Shown piece by piece: positions 7,849-15,462 of a stretch of DNA of 64,000 nt. Under the pieces are notes generated by a model. That model worked only from the letters and a program-made list of their open reading frames with translations, had not been told where the DNA came from and searched no databases. The stretch is from Vibrio sp. HDW18 (GTDB lineage: Bacteria; Pseudomonadota; Gammaproteobacteria; Enterobacterales; Vibrionaceae), in NCBI RefSeq assembly GCF_011306175.1, contig NZ_CP049914.1, positions 1 to 64,000 on the forward strand, in the 5' to 3' direction. How positions within the stretch are numbered: position 1 is the stretch's first letter; the number at the start of each line of letters is the position of its first letter. The position numbers and the translations under genes are program-made.

Positions 7849-7968
7849 TAACGCCCGCCTAAGGGGCTGGCAACGCACAAACAAACTTAACGCATACCAA
7901 ATTCACCACAAAAATCACCGCAAACCCAAAATGCCGCGCGTTGACAGTCCCTCTTGAGGCGCTTGTTA
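7849..7968 (-). repeat. VCR attC site of the DUF4282 cassette
   Basis: The right arm ends GGCGCTTGTTA instead of GGCGTTTGTTA; otherwise standard CGCCTAAG / CTTGAGGCG pairing. The end supplies a stop codon. Confidence 0.94.
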
Positions 7969-8238
7969 GGCTTCTGATTTTTCACTTGAATCTTTTAATG
8001 CTTGTAAGTTTTCATTGATTTTGAAAATCACAATCATTAATTCACACCAAATTCGAGCGGCTATTGAGCCTCCCAATATAGTCAAAAGGCCCATAAAAAA
8101 CTTCGCAAGAGTAATGCCACCATATCCACCAAAAATAGCTCCTAAGCCAGAAACCAAAGCGATTAGCAACAAAAACCAATAAAGGCCAGTCACTAACTTA
8201 GGTGTTAACATTGAGTTAAACGAAAAAATTGATTTCAT
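7966..8238 (-). CDS. DUF4282-family small membrane protein
   Basis: About 90 residues. The ATG at 8238 has AAGGA at better spacing than the ATG at 8244. Two hydrophobic segments (residues about 17-36, LYWFLLLIALVSGLGAIFGG, and 44-70) are followed by IARIWCELMIVIFKINENL and a charged tail. This is the DUF4282 layout: two TM helices, then the conserved R-x-x-E-L-x-I-x-x-F-x-I-N-E-x-L signature. The role of the family is unknown. The TAA stop is in the VCR core. Confidence 0.8.
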   Translation of the reverse strand: MKSIFSFNSMLTPKLVTGLYWFLLLIALVSGLGAIFGGYGGITLAKFFMGLLTILGGSIAARIWCELMIVIFKINENLQALKDSSEKSEA

Positions 8239-8298
8239 TACCATATTTCCTTGTAGTTAATAAATTTTTATTATCGAACCCTAACTTTGATTGAAGCC

Positions 8299-8418
8299 TA
8301 ACGCCCGCCTAAGGGGCTGGCAACGCACAAACCAGCTTAACGCACAGCAAATTCACCACAAATATCACCGCATACCAAAAATGCCGCGCGTTGACAGTCC
8401 CTCTTGAGGCGTTTGTTA
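8299..8418 (-). repeat. VCR attC site of the almost ORF-less cassette 8419-8826
   Basis: Standard arms CGCCTAAG / CTTGAGGCG with GGCAACGC / GCGTTGAC inner arms. Confidence 0.95.
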
Positions 8419-8826
8419 GTTTCGTAGCCGATTGTTTCACAATGATTTTTCACCAAAATATTTGAACCACATTTTATGAAAAATCATTGAGCAAAAATAC
8501 GTCCAGCATCAAACGCTGTGACGTTGGCAGCCAAAACTCAAAACGATCAAGGTTGAGTTGGCCAAAGACCGGATTTCCATCAAAAAAAGCGCACATAAAG
8601 CGATGATGCTGCTTTTGTGAAACCAAACTTGCCGTGTGGACGCTTCCACAAAATGGATGCATCAAGGTTTGTTTGCTTTAGCGATCTTGTGCCAACGACA
8701 TTTCCAACGCTTTCTACCCAATCAGCATCAAGCAAAACACAAAAGCCGATTCGTAAACTTTGAGCACCAAAACTCGACTTTTCAGAACATTTGAAACCAA
8801 TATTTGTGACTTTCCTTGATAGAAAC
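8419..8826 (-). other. Cassette body with only a 63-codon ORF, paralogous to 474-882
   Basis: A 408-bp cassette body. The only leftward frame with an ATG is 8474-8665, starting MMHPFCGSVHTASLV and containing GQLNLDRFEFWLPTSQRLMLDVFL. No clear Shine-Dalgarno precedes it. The same frame can be aligned in the other cassette at 474-882 (GQLSLDRFKFWQPASQLLALDV), without a start codon there. I recall similar short 'LDRF.FW.PASQ.LALDV' frames scattered in Vibrio genomes, so this is likely a repeated cassette family. Whether the peptide is made is uncertain; a non-coding or structural role is equally possible. Confidence 0.5.
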
Positions 8827-8946
8827 TAACGCCCTGTTAAGGGGTGAGCAATGCAATACTGAAGCCGCCGCAAACCGCCTTAAACACTAAAACCAACGCA
8901 TAGTAAAAATGCCACGCGTTGCGAATCCCTCTTGAACAGTTTGTTA
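8827..8946 (-). repeat. VCR attC site of the HEPN/AbiU2-like cassette (variant arms)
   Basis: Left arm CTGTTAAG and right arm CTTGAACAG co-vary, with inner arms GAGCAATGC / GCGTTGCGA. Supplies the stop codon of the preceding gene. Confidence 0.93.
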
Positions 8947-9519
8947 TATGCGTTCTCGGAGCTTGCACAATAAGGCTTCACCACATATATCTCCAGTAAA
9001 GATAACCTCAAGAGACATAGTATAAGTCTCTTTTACTAAACCAGCCTTAAACTCTATTAATGAGACTATTTTCCAGAAACGATGAAGCAATTCTGTTATC
9101 AGCATCGTGTTAAAGGGATAAAAATCAAGCTTTTCTGTTTTGTGATCATTGTGAGATAAAACTTTGTTTCGGTAGTCCTTAAGCTTTGAGTCTTGATACT
9201 GAGTAATCGCCAAAGCTAGTTCTTCCGCGACTTCGGTGTCGTCCTGCAAACCAAACTCACTTGCTAAATGTGCGAATGAGAGATTTTTGCTACCCATAGT
9301 TTTTGCTGGGTCAAGAAGTCTTGAAATGGACATGTAGATTGAGTCTATTAAGCACTGTTGAAAGCGATGAAATACTAGAGCTCCTGATGAATTTAGAACC
9401 TGTACGTTCTCTCTATCAGAAAACAGTTGGTTGTATAGCGTCAAATCAGAGTTTAAATGAGTTAGCTTTTCCTTGACTCGAACTAAGTCACGCTTCAATT
9501 CTTGTTTACTTTGATTCAT
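8944..9519 (-). CDS. Putative HEPN-domain (AbiU2-like) protein
   Basis: The chosen start is the ATG at 9519 (MNQSKQELKRDLVRVKEKL) with GAGG five bases upstream; the longer frame to 9573 would run into the VCR. An all-helical protein of 191 residues. ISRLLDPAKTMGSKNLSF at 65-82 and the RNKVLSHND motif at 117-125 (R117 and H123, an R-x5-H arrangement) match the layout of AbiU2-like HEPN proteins, a family of predicted RNases linked to abortive infection. The family call is by motif recognition only. It is the second cassette from attI, so probably expressed from the array promoter. The stop is in the VCR core. Confidence 0.62.
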   Translation of the reverse strand: MNQSKQELKRDLVRVKEKLTHLNSDLTLYNQLFSDRENVQVLNSSGALVFHRFQQCLIDSIYMSISRLLDPAKTMGSKNLSFAHLASEFGLQDDTEVAEELALAITQYQDSKLKDYRNKVLSHNDHKTEKLDFYPFNTMLITELLHRFWKIVSLIEFKAGLVKETYTMSLEVIFTGDICGEALLCKLRERI

Positions 9520-9537
9520 TTTTTCCTCATAAGCATA

Positions 9538-9657
9538 TAACGCCCTGTTAAGGTGTGAGCAACGCAATACCAAAGCCGCCGTATACCACCTTAAACACTA
9601 AACGCAACGCATAGTAAAAATGCCATGCGTTGCGAATCACTCTTAAACAGTTTGTTA
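9538..9657 (-). repeat. VCR attC site of the first cassette (variant arms)
   Basis: Left arm CTGTTAAG and right arm CTTAAACAG pair with one bulged base. The conserved GGGG after the left arm is GTGT-like here, so this copy is slightly degenerate. Confidence 0.92.
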
Positions 9658-9689
9658 TGTTACGTCATACTCCATTATTTATAACGTGA

Positions 9690-10694
9690 CTATCGGAATA
9701 CCATGGATGAATACGTTATTGGTGTATGAAATCGTTTCCATTTGTATTTAAGCATATCATCTATTGCTCGAGCATTGGTTTTATTTGCATTACAACCAAG
9801 CTTTATCTCTTCTATAACATGACCATAATCTAAATTATTATTAATCGGAACATCTATGCAAGATGAAATACCATAGCCATTTGTGTAATAGCTAAAAATA
9901 TCTTTTAAGCACAACCCATCATCTTTAAACTCACTCTCTCCTGGCATACTTAACAAGCTTCGGTCTGCATAAATAACATTTCTGAATTCATTTTCTACTT
10001 TATACGATTCTTCTTTTATAATGGCATATATTCTTTTTAAAATAACCTCTAAAGTAAAAAAACATTCTGTTGTTCGTTTCAATCGTTCAGGAGTTATAGA
10101 TCTGCCTTCTAACTGATCTTTAATGTTTTTTGTTACTAACACTTCACCATGAATATCAAAATAGTCATCTAAACCATATTTTTTCCATGCATCATCGAGC
10201 TCCTTATATAAAACACCTTTACTTTCACACTCATTAACAATTAGCTTTCCAGTATTATTTGACAATGACAAATAATGACATTTTTCCAATTCATCACTTC
10301 GATATGGTATTCGCAATCCTTCCTTACAAGCTTGTCCCATTGAGCTTTCAAGATAATGGTTAACATATTTGTTTAAAGAATCTGTATTAATTGATAATTG
10401 AACACCGTTTCCATTATCTGCATAAACTCGCCATTGATTTAAATCTTCAGGTACACTACTCATACAAAATATATAAGAATCAACATTAGAGATTGGATTT
10501 GTTAAACTTTCAATTGTTCTTCTGTCGAAGTGATTCGTATTATACTTATCTTGTAAATAGCAAATTAAAAATGACTTTCCCATTTCTAATTCATTTGGAT
10601 CGTTCATCATATTTACATTACCAAATCGTAAGGTTTGGTAGTTCAAAATATTAAACAGACCATTTAAATTGGTATAATGATATTTAATTGACAT
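9690..10694 (-). CDS. DUF2971-family protein, first cassette of the array
   Basis: 334 residues beginning MSIKYHYTNLNGLFNILNYQTLRFGNV, then MMNDPNELEMG. This is the DUF2971 signature, in which a Y-x-x-L-x-x-L-x-x-x-x-x-LRFS-like start is followed by NDP. The conserved QWRVYADNGNGVQL (residues about 87-100) and the E-F-R-N-V motif (VENEFRNVIYAD) are also present. The family fold resembles FRG/ADP-ribosyltransferase-like domains in some classifications, but no activity is established. It directly follows attI and should be the most strongly expressed cassette. Base composition is markedly AT-rich compared with the core genes to the right, consistent with recent acquisition. Confidence 0.82.
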   Translation of the reverse strand: MSIKYHYTNLNGLFNILNYQTLRFGNVNMMNDPNELEMGKSFLICYLQDKYNTNHFDRRTIESLTNPISNVDSYIFCMSSVPEDLNQWRVYADNGNGVQLSINTDSLNKYVNHYLESSMGQACKEGLRIPYRSDELEKCHYLSLSNNTGKLIVNECESKGVLYKELDDAWKKYGLDDYFDIHGEVLVTKNIKDQLEGRSITPERLKRTTECFFTLEVILKRIYAIIKEESYKVENEFRNVIYADRSLLSMPGESEFKDDGLCLKDIFSYYTNGYGISSCIDVPINNNLDYGHVIEEIKLGCNANKTNARAIDDMLKYKWKRFHTPITYSSMVFR

Positions 10695-10894
10695 CTTATT
10701 TCTCTTAACACCGAAGTAAAACCAGTAACATAACGCTTTCTAGACGACTATTCACACCGTTCATAAACATGTTATCACCGCTTAACACATAGACCACTTG
10801 ATGCATAGTAGCATAAAATTCCTTTTAATCAGACTCTTGTGTAACAACTATTCATAAACTTTAGGATCTATATAGCCATTATATTTTTATCTTC

Positions 10895-10900
10895 TTGACA
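10895..10900 (+). promoter_or_regulatory. -35 box of the integrase promoter
   Basis: A perfect TTGACA. A -10 at normal spacing falls at about 10,917-10,922, overlapping the LexA box. Confidence 0.6.
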
Positions 10901-10918
10901 TAAAGACAAGTAATGATA

Positions 10919-10934
10919 CTGTATAAAAAAACAG
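10919..10934. promoter_or_regulatory. LexA (SOS) box over the integrase promoter
   Basis: CTGTATAAAAAAACAG, the CTG-N10-CAG consensus with an AT-rich centre, ending 18 bp before the intI ATG. LexA repression of integron integrases, with induction by DNA damage or conjugation, is established for V. cholerae intIA and class 1 integrons. Confidence 0.92.
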
Positions 10935-10952
10935 CTGAAAGTGTGAGGAAAA

Positions 10953-11915
10953 ATGAAATCTCAGTTCTTATTGAGTATTCGTGAATTCATGCAGACTCGA
11001 TATTATGCCCAGAAAACGATAGAAGCGTATTTGCATTGGATCTCCCGATACATCTATTTCCACAACAAAAAGCATCCTAGCCAAATGGGCGATAAAGAGG
11101 TGGAGGAATTCTTAACTCATTTGGCAGTAAAGGGAAAAGTTGCCACTAAAACTCAATCACTAGCCTTAAACTCGTTAAGCTTTCTTTATCGTGAAATTCT
11201 CAAAACGCCACTTTCTCTTGAAATGCGCTTTCAACGCTCTCAACTTGAGAAAAAATTGCCCGTTGTACTGACTCGGGACGAAATTCGCCGTTTACTTGAA
11301 ATCATTGATCCCAAGTACCTACTTCCCACCAAATTACTGTATGGTTCTGGTCTGCGCCTGATGGAATGTATTCGTTTAAGGGTTCAGGATATCGATTTTG
11401 ATTATGGAGCAATTCGGGTATGGCAAGGTAAAGGAGGGAAGAATCGTACAGTTACGTTAGCGAAAGAACTCTATCCACATCTCAAAGATCAAATAGCATT
11501 AGCAAAACGCTATTATGACCGAGATTTACATCAGAAAAATTATGGTGGTGTTTGGCTACCTCATGCGCTACAAGAAAAATATCCAGCGGCGCCTTATGAA
11601 TTCCGTTGGCATTATCTTTTTCCATCATTTCAGTTATCGCGTGATCCAGAATCTGATGTTATGCGCCGCCATCATATTAATGAAACAGCACTACAAAGGA
11701 TGGTCCGTAGATCTGCACAAGAAGCTGGAATTGAGAAAACAGTAACCTGCCACACACTCAGGCATTCATTTGCTACGCATTTGCTAGAGATAGGGGCAGA
11801 CATCCGAACTGTACAGGAACAACTGGGACATACAGATGTAAAAACGACTAAGATTTATACCCATGTGCTTGATCGAGGTGCTAGTGGCGTATTAAGTCCG
11901 TTATCTCGCCTCTAA
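10953..11915 (+). CDS. intI4: Superintegron integrase IntI4 / VchIntIA (tyrosine recombinase)
   Basis: 320 residues, the exact length of VchIntIA. It recombines attI with the folded bottom strand of attC/VCR sites to insert and excise cassettes. The catalytic residues are all present: R135 (GSGLRL), H267 and R270 (CHTLRH), H293 (LGHTD) and the nucleophile Y302 (KIYTH). The integron-specific extra helix lies around residues 190-220 (NYGGVWLPHALQEKYPAAPYEF). A SAM-like N-terminal core-binding domain covers residues 1-95. The RBS GAGGAAA sits just before the ATG. It is intact, apparently functional, and controlled by the LexA box upstream. Confidence 0.97.
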   Translation: MKSQFLLSIREFMQTRYYAQKTIEAYLHWISRYIYFHNKKHPSQMGDKEVEEFLTHLAVKGKVATKTQSLALNSLSFLYREILKTPLSLEMRFQRSQLEKKLPVVLTRDEIRRLLEIIDPKYLLPTKLLYGSGLRLMECIRLRVQDIDFDYGAIRVWQGKGGKNRTVTLAKELYPHLKDQIALAKRYYDRDLHQKNYGGVWLPHALQEKYPAAPYEFRWHYLFPSFQLSRDPESDVMRRHHINETALQRMVRRSAQEAGIEKTVTCHTLRHSFATHLLEIGADIRTVQEQLGHTDVKTTKIYTHVLDRGASGVLSPLSRL

Positions 11916-11952
11916 AGCATTAGCTCTGGGCATATATTTAAATTCTGGATAG

Positions 11953-11983
11953 AAAAAAAGGGAGCATAAATGCTCCCTTTTCT
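11953..11983. terminator. Bidirectional terminator between intI and rplT
   Basis: An 11-bp perfect stem (AAAAGGGAGCA / TGCTCCCTTTT) with loop TAAA, flanked by A-rich and T-rich tracts. It serves rplT (leftward) and probably intI (rightward). Confidence 0.88.
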
Positions 11984-11996
11984 TAATAACACGCTA

Positions 11997-12350
11997 TTAC
12001 AGAGCGCCTTTCGCCTTTTCAACCAGAACAGCGAATGCTGCTTTGTCGAATACTGCGATATCAGCAAGGATCTTACGATCGATCTCGATAGAAGCTTTCT
12101 TCAGACCGTTGATGAAACGGCTGTAAGATAGGCCATTTTGACGAGCCGCTGCGTTGATACGTGCAATCCACAGTTGACGGAATTGACGTTTCTTAGCGCG
12201 ACGGTCACGGTAAGCGTATTGACCAGCTTTAATAACGGCTTGGAACGCTACACGATAAACACGTGAACGTGCACCGTAGTAACCTTTAGCTTGTTTTAAA
12301 ACTTTCTTATGACGTGCACGAGCTTGTACACCACGTTTTACGCGAGGCAT
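11997..12350 (-). CDS. rplT: 50S ribosomal protein L20
   Basis: 117 residues, [23 protein letters not shown] through [13 protein letters not shown], the full L20. It binds 23S rRNA early in large-subunit assembly. In Enterobacteria L20 also represses translation of rpmI-rplT by binding an mRNA structure; whether the same control acts here cannot be seen directly. Last gene of thrS-infC-rpmI-rplT. Confidence 0.98.
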   Translation of the reverse strand: MPRVKRGVQARARHKKVLKQAKGYYGARSRVYRVAFQAVIKAGQYAYRDRRAKKRQFRQLWIARINAAARQNGLSYSRFINGLKKASIEIDRKILADIAVFDKAAFAVLVEKAKGAL

Positions 12351-12391
12351 TATGTCTCTCCTAAACTAAACGAATATTAAACTAAAAAGAA

Positions 12392-12586
12392 TTAAGCGTA
12401 TGGAAGCATACGTGCTACAGCAGCCAGTTCGCACTTAGGCAAAATAGCATTTGGACGCAGCTGACGCTTGTTCTTAGTAGTACGCTTAGTCAGGATGTGA
12501 CGTTTAGTAGCGTGCTTAAATTTAATACCACCAGCAGTTTTCTTGAAACGCTTAGCAGCACCTTTGTTGTTTTTCATCTTAGGCAT
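12392..12586 (-). CDS. rpmI: 50S ribosomal protein L35
   Basis: 64 residues from the ATG at 12586 ([20 protein letters not shown]), the standard L35 length; the frame remains open upstream but those codons are not part of the family. A very basic protein of the large subunit. It lies 103 bp downstream of infC and 41 bp upstream of rplT. The gap to infC is the usual place of the L20-responsive translational operator. Confidence 0.97.
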   Translation of the reverse strand: MPKMKNNKGAAKRFKKTAGGIKFKHATKRHILTKRTTKNKRQLRPNAILPKCELAAVARMLPYA

Positions 12587-12689
12587 GATGAATAACTCCG
12601 CATTGTTGTAGTTAAATAACAGTGTAATTAGGGCGAATAAAACCCAGCCGCCTTTCAACGGCTGGGTTCATTACTTGCAAAGCCGTTAA

Positions 12690-13241
12690 TTACTTCTTTT
12701 TAGGGGCTAACACCATGATCATCTGGCGTGCTTCAATTTTGGTCGGGAAAGATTCAACCACTGCAAATTCTTCAGTGTCCTCTTTCAGTCGATGCAAAAC
12801 GTCCACACCGATGTCTTGGTGAGCCATCTCTCGGCCACGGAAGCGAATAGTAACTTTCACTTTGTTGCCTTCTTCAAGGAAACGGATCAGGTTGCGTAGT
12901 TTTACCTGATAGTCTCCGATATCAGTCCCAGGTCGGAATTTAAGCTCCTTAATCTGGATCTGCTTTTGCTTCTTCTTCTGCTCTTTTGTAGCCTTGCTCT
13001 TCTCAAAGAGGAACTTGCCATAGTCCATCACACGACAGACTGGTGGCTCGGCGTTAGGGCTGATCTCAACGAGATCCAAACCAGATTCTTCTGCGGTAGC
13101 TAGTGCTTCTTGGATCGAAACGATACCTACAGACTCACCGTCTGCGCCAGTTAAACGAACTTCACGAACGCCACGAATTTCACCGTTTAAACGGTGCTGG
13201 TTTTGCTTGACCGGAACTTGGCCACGTCTTCCGCCTTTAAT
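12690..13241 (-). CDS. infC: Translation initiation factor IF-3 with ATT start codon
   Basis: 183 residues when started at the ATT at 13239-13241 (ATT AAA GGC GGA AGA), eight bases after GGAGG. The product begins (M)[20 protein letters not shown], the conserved IF-3 N-terminus. An internal ATG at 13079 would delete the N-terminal domain and is not the start. Rare AUU initiation is the known basis of infC autoregulation: IF-3 rejects non-canonical start codons, including its own. Residues after about 85 form the C-terminal 30S-binding domain. The Shine-Dalgarno sequence lies in the last codons of thrS, only three bases separating the genes, so they are translationally linked. Confidence 0.96.
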   Translation of the reverse strand: MKGGRRGQVPVKQNQHRLNGEIRGVREVRLTGADGESVGIVSIQEALATAEESGLDLVEISPNAEPPVCRVMDYGKFLFEKSKATKEQKKKQKQIQIKELKFRPGTDIGDYQVKLRNLIRFLEEGNKVKVTIRFRGREMAHQDIGVDVLHRLKEDTEEFAVVESFPTKIEARQMIMVLAPKKK

Positions 13242-13244
13242 AGT

Positions 13245-15173
13245 TTATTCCTCCAGATTAAGCTTACGGCTCGCAATCTCAGCTTGGATATGTTCAATAA
13301 AATGATCCAATTTAAATTTGCCAAGGTCTTTGCCTTTACGCGTACGTACTGCAATTTCACCGGCTTCCATCTCTTGGTCGCCACAAACTAACATGTACGG
13401 TACACGCTTCAAAGTGTGTTCGCGGATTTTAAAGCCTATCTTCTCATTTCTCAAGTCCGCTTTTGCTCGAATGCCACATTTTTGTAGCTTTTGTACTACT
13501 TCATGCGCATAGTCAGCTTGTTTGTCGGTAATATTGACCACAACAACCTGCTCTGGGGCTAGCCAGGTAGGGAAAAAGCCCGCGTACTCTTCAATCAAAA
13601 TACCAATAAAACGCTCCAATGAACCTAAAATCGCGCGGTGGATCATCACCGGGACTAGGCGTTCATTGCTTTCGCCTACGTATGTGGCACCTAAACGAGT
13701 TGGTAAATTGAAATCGAGCTGCACAGTACCACATTGCCATGCGCGATCCAAACAATCATAAAGTGTAAATTCAATTTTCGGGCCGTAGAACGCGCCTTCA
13801 CCTTCCTGAATTTCAAATGGGATCGCCATCGCATTCAAAGAATCGATCAGGGCTTGTTCTGATTTATCCCAAATTTCATCGCTACCAACCCGCTGCTCAG
13901 GACGAGTAGAGAGCTTCACCACAATATTTTGGAAACCGAACGTGGTGTAAGTGTCATACACCATCTTGATGCAAGAAGTGACTTCTTGTTGAATTTGATC
14001 TTCGGTACAGAAAATATGTGCATCGTCTTGGGTAAAACCACGTACACGCATAATTCCGTGAAGTGAGCCGGATGGCTCATTACGATGGCAGGAACCAAAC
14101 TCGGCCATACGCAGTGGTAGGTCACGGTATGATTTCAAACCTTGATTGAAAATCTGGATGTGGCCTGGGCAGTTCATCGGCTTAATCGCGTATTCACGGT
14201 TTTCTGATGAAGTGGTAAACATCGCATCAGCGTATTTATCCCAGTGACCAGAACGCTCCCAAAGTACACGATCCATCATTAAGGGACCCTTGACTTCTTG
14301 GTAATCGTATTCGTTCAATTTGTGACGAATAAAAACTTCCAGATCACGGAAAATAGACCAGCCGTTATGGTGCCAGAACACCATACCGGGCGCTTCTTGC
14401 TGCATATGGAACAGATCAAGCTGCTTACCAATCTTACGATGATCACGTTTTGCTGCTTCTTCAAGGCGGGTTAGATGCGCTTGCAGAGCTTTCTTATCAT
14501 GAAATGCGGTACCGTAAATACGTTGCAGCATTTTGTTATCGCTGTTGCCGCGCCAGTACGCACCAGCCACATTCAGCAATTTAAAGTTTTGACAAAAGCC
14601 CATGTGCGGCACGTGTGGACCACGGCACATGTCAATGTATTCTTCATGATGGTAAAGACCTGGACGATCGTCGCGTGCAACGTTTTCATCCAAAATTTCC
14701 ATCTTGTAGCTTTCACCGCGCGATTCAAACGTATCACGCGCTTCCTGCCAGCTAACTTTCTTTTTGACAACTGCGTATTTGGTTTTCGCTAGCTCAACCA
14801 TGCGAGCTTCGATTTTCTCCAGATCTTCTTGAGAAAGCGATTGCTCGAGATCGATATCGTAGTAAAAACCGCTATCGATGGTAGGACCGATCGCCATTTT
14901 CGCGTTAGGGTAAAGTTGCTTCAGCGCATGACCAAGCAAGTGCGCGCAAGAGTGGCGCACGATTTCCAAACCATCCACTTCATCTTTGGTGGTGATGATT
15001 TCTAGGCTGGCATCGTGTTCAATCAAATCGCAAGCATCAACGCGTACACCATTCACACGCCCGGCAATGGTTGCTTTCGCAAGACCTGGGCCGATAGATT
15101 GGGCAACTTCGAGAGTCGATACTGGGTTGTCAAAATGACGCTGACTGCCGTCAGGAAGAGTAATAATAGGCAT
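13245..15173 (-). CDS. thrS: Threonine--tRNA ligase
   Basis: 642 residues from the ATG at 15173 ([17 protein letters not shown]), the same length as E. coli ThrS. It charges tRNA-Thr. The N-terminal TGS domain (1-62) is followed by the SAD editing domain containing [20 protein letters not shown]. The class II catalytic core has motif 2 [20 protein letters not shown], the zinc-site CPGH, and motif 3. The anticodon-binding domain starts around 535 ([14 protein letters not shown]). First gene of the thrS-infC-rpmI-rplT operon; a promoter should lie in the 289-bp gap upstream. Confidence 0.98.
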   Translation of the reverse strand: MPIITLPDGSQRHFDNPVSTLEVAQSIGPGLAKATIAGRVNGVRVDACDLIEHDASLEIITTKDEVDGLEIVRHSCAHLLGHALKQLYPNAKMAIGPTIDSGFYYDIDLEQSLSQEDLEKIEARMVELAKTKYAVVKKKVSWQEARDTFESRGESYKMEILDENVARDDRPGLYHHEEYIDMCRGPHVPHMGFCQNFKLLNVAGAYWRGNSDNKMLQRIYGTAFHDKKALQAHLTRLEEAAKRDHRKIGKQLDLFHMQQEAPGMVFWHHNGWSIFRDLEVFIRHKLNEYDYQEVKGPLMMDRVLWERSGHWDKYADAMFTTSSENREYAIKPMNCPGHIQIFNQGLKSYRDLPLRMAEFGSCHRNEPSGSLHGIMRVRGFTQDDAHIFCTEDQIQQEVTSCIKMVYDTYTTFGFQNIVVKLSTRPEQRVGSDEIWDKSEQALIDSLNAMAIPFEIQEGEGAFYGPKIEFTLYDCLDRAWQCGTVQLDFNLPTRLGATYVGESNERLVPVMIHRAILGSLERFIGILIEEYAGFFPTWLAPEQVVVVNITDKQADYAHEVVQKLQKCGIRAKADLRNEKIGFKIREHTLKRVPYMLVCGDQEMEAGEIAVRTRKGKDLGKFKLDHFIEHIQAEIASRKLNLEE

Positions 15174-15462
15174 CAAAGATCCTTACAGTGGTGTTGCACA
15201 CCAAGCAACACTTGTTTGAAAAAATACGCTTTATATTCAATTGATTACAAATATTGCGTAACGATTTTTAGGATTAGGTACAAATTTTGGTACAAATACG
15301 GATGTGCCAGCTTAAGACCGTCGCAGCATGATAAAGCAATATGCTGAAATGACAACCGCTTTCTCGGGCAGTCCAAGTCGCCAACTCAGGTAACAAAAAG
15401 TCAAAAGAAGGTTTCTCTTCCTTGACTAGGCAACCCTCTTTGATAAGCGTGATGCCGATAGA
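15174..15462. other. Intergenic region between gcvT and thrS
   Basis: 289 bp. It must contain the thrS promoter and leader (right to left), but I could not pick convincing -35/-10 pairs or a tRNA-like operator by eye. No coding sequence or tRNA is seen. Confidence 0.6.

Larger units (their letters stand above)
10695..10952. other. attI: attI site and integrase/cassette promoter region
   Basis: This 258-bp gap lies between the first cassette gene and intI. On the minus strand GCGTTATGTTAC contains the G-TTA crossover core, between about 10,733 and 10,734, where the first cassette joins attI. The right half holds the divergent intI promoter and LexA box. A minus-strand TATAAT-like hexamer at 10,878-10,883 could serve a leftward cassette promoter, but no good -35 is seen. 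Confidence 0.75.

Noticed and set aside
9520..9573. N-terminal 18-residue extension of the HEPN-like protein
   Set aside because: Encoded by VCR sequence; the ATG at 9519 has GAGG at good spacing.
12587..12658. 24-residue N-terminal extension of L35
   Set aside because: Not part of the L35 family; the ATG at 12586 gives the standard 64-residue protein.
15015..15347. 110-codon rightward ORF over the thrS start and upstream gap
   Set aside because: Antisense to thrS for half its length, no RBS, no recognisable protein features.
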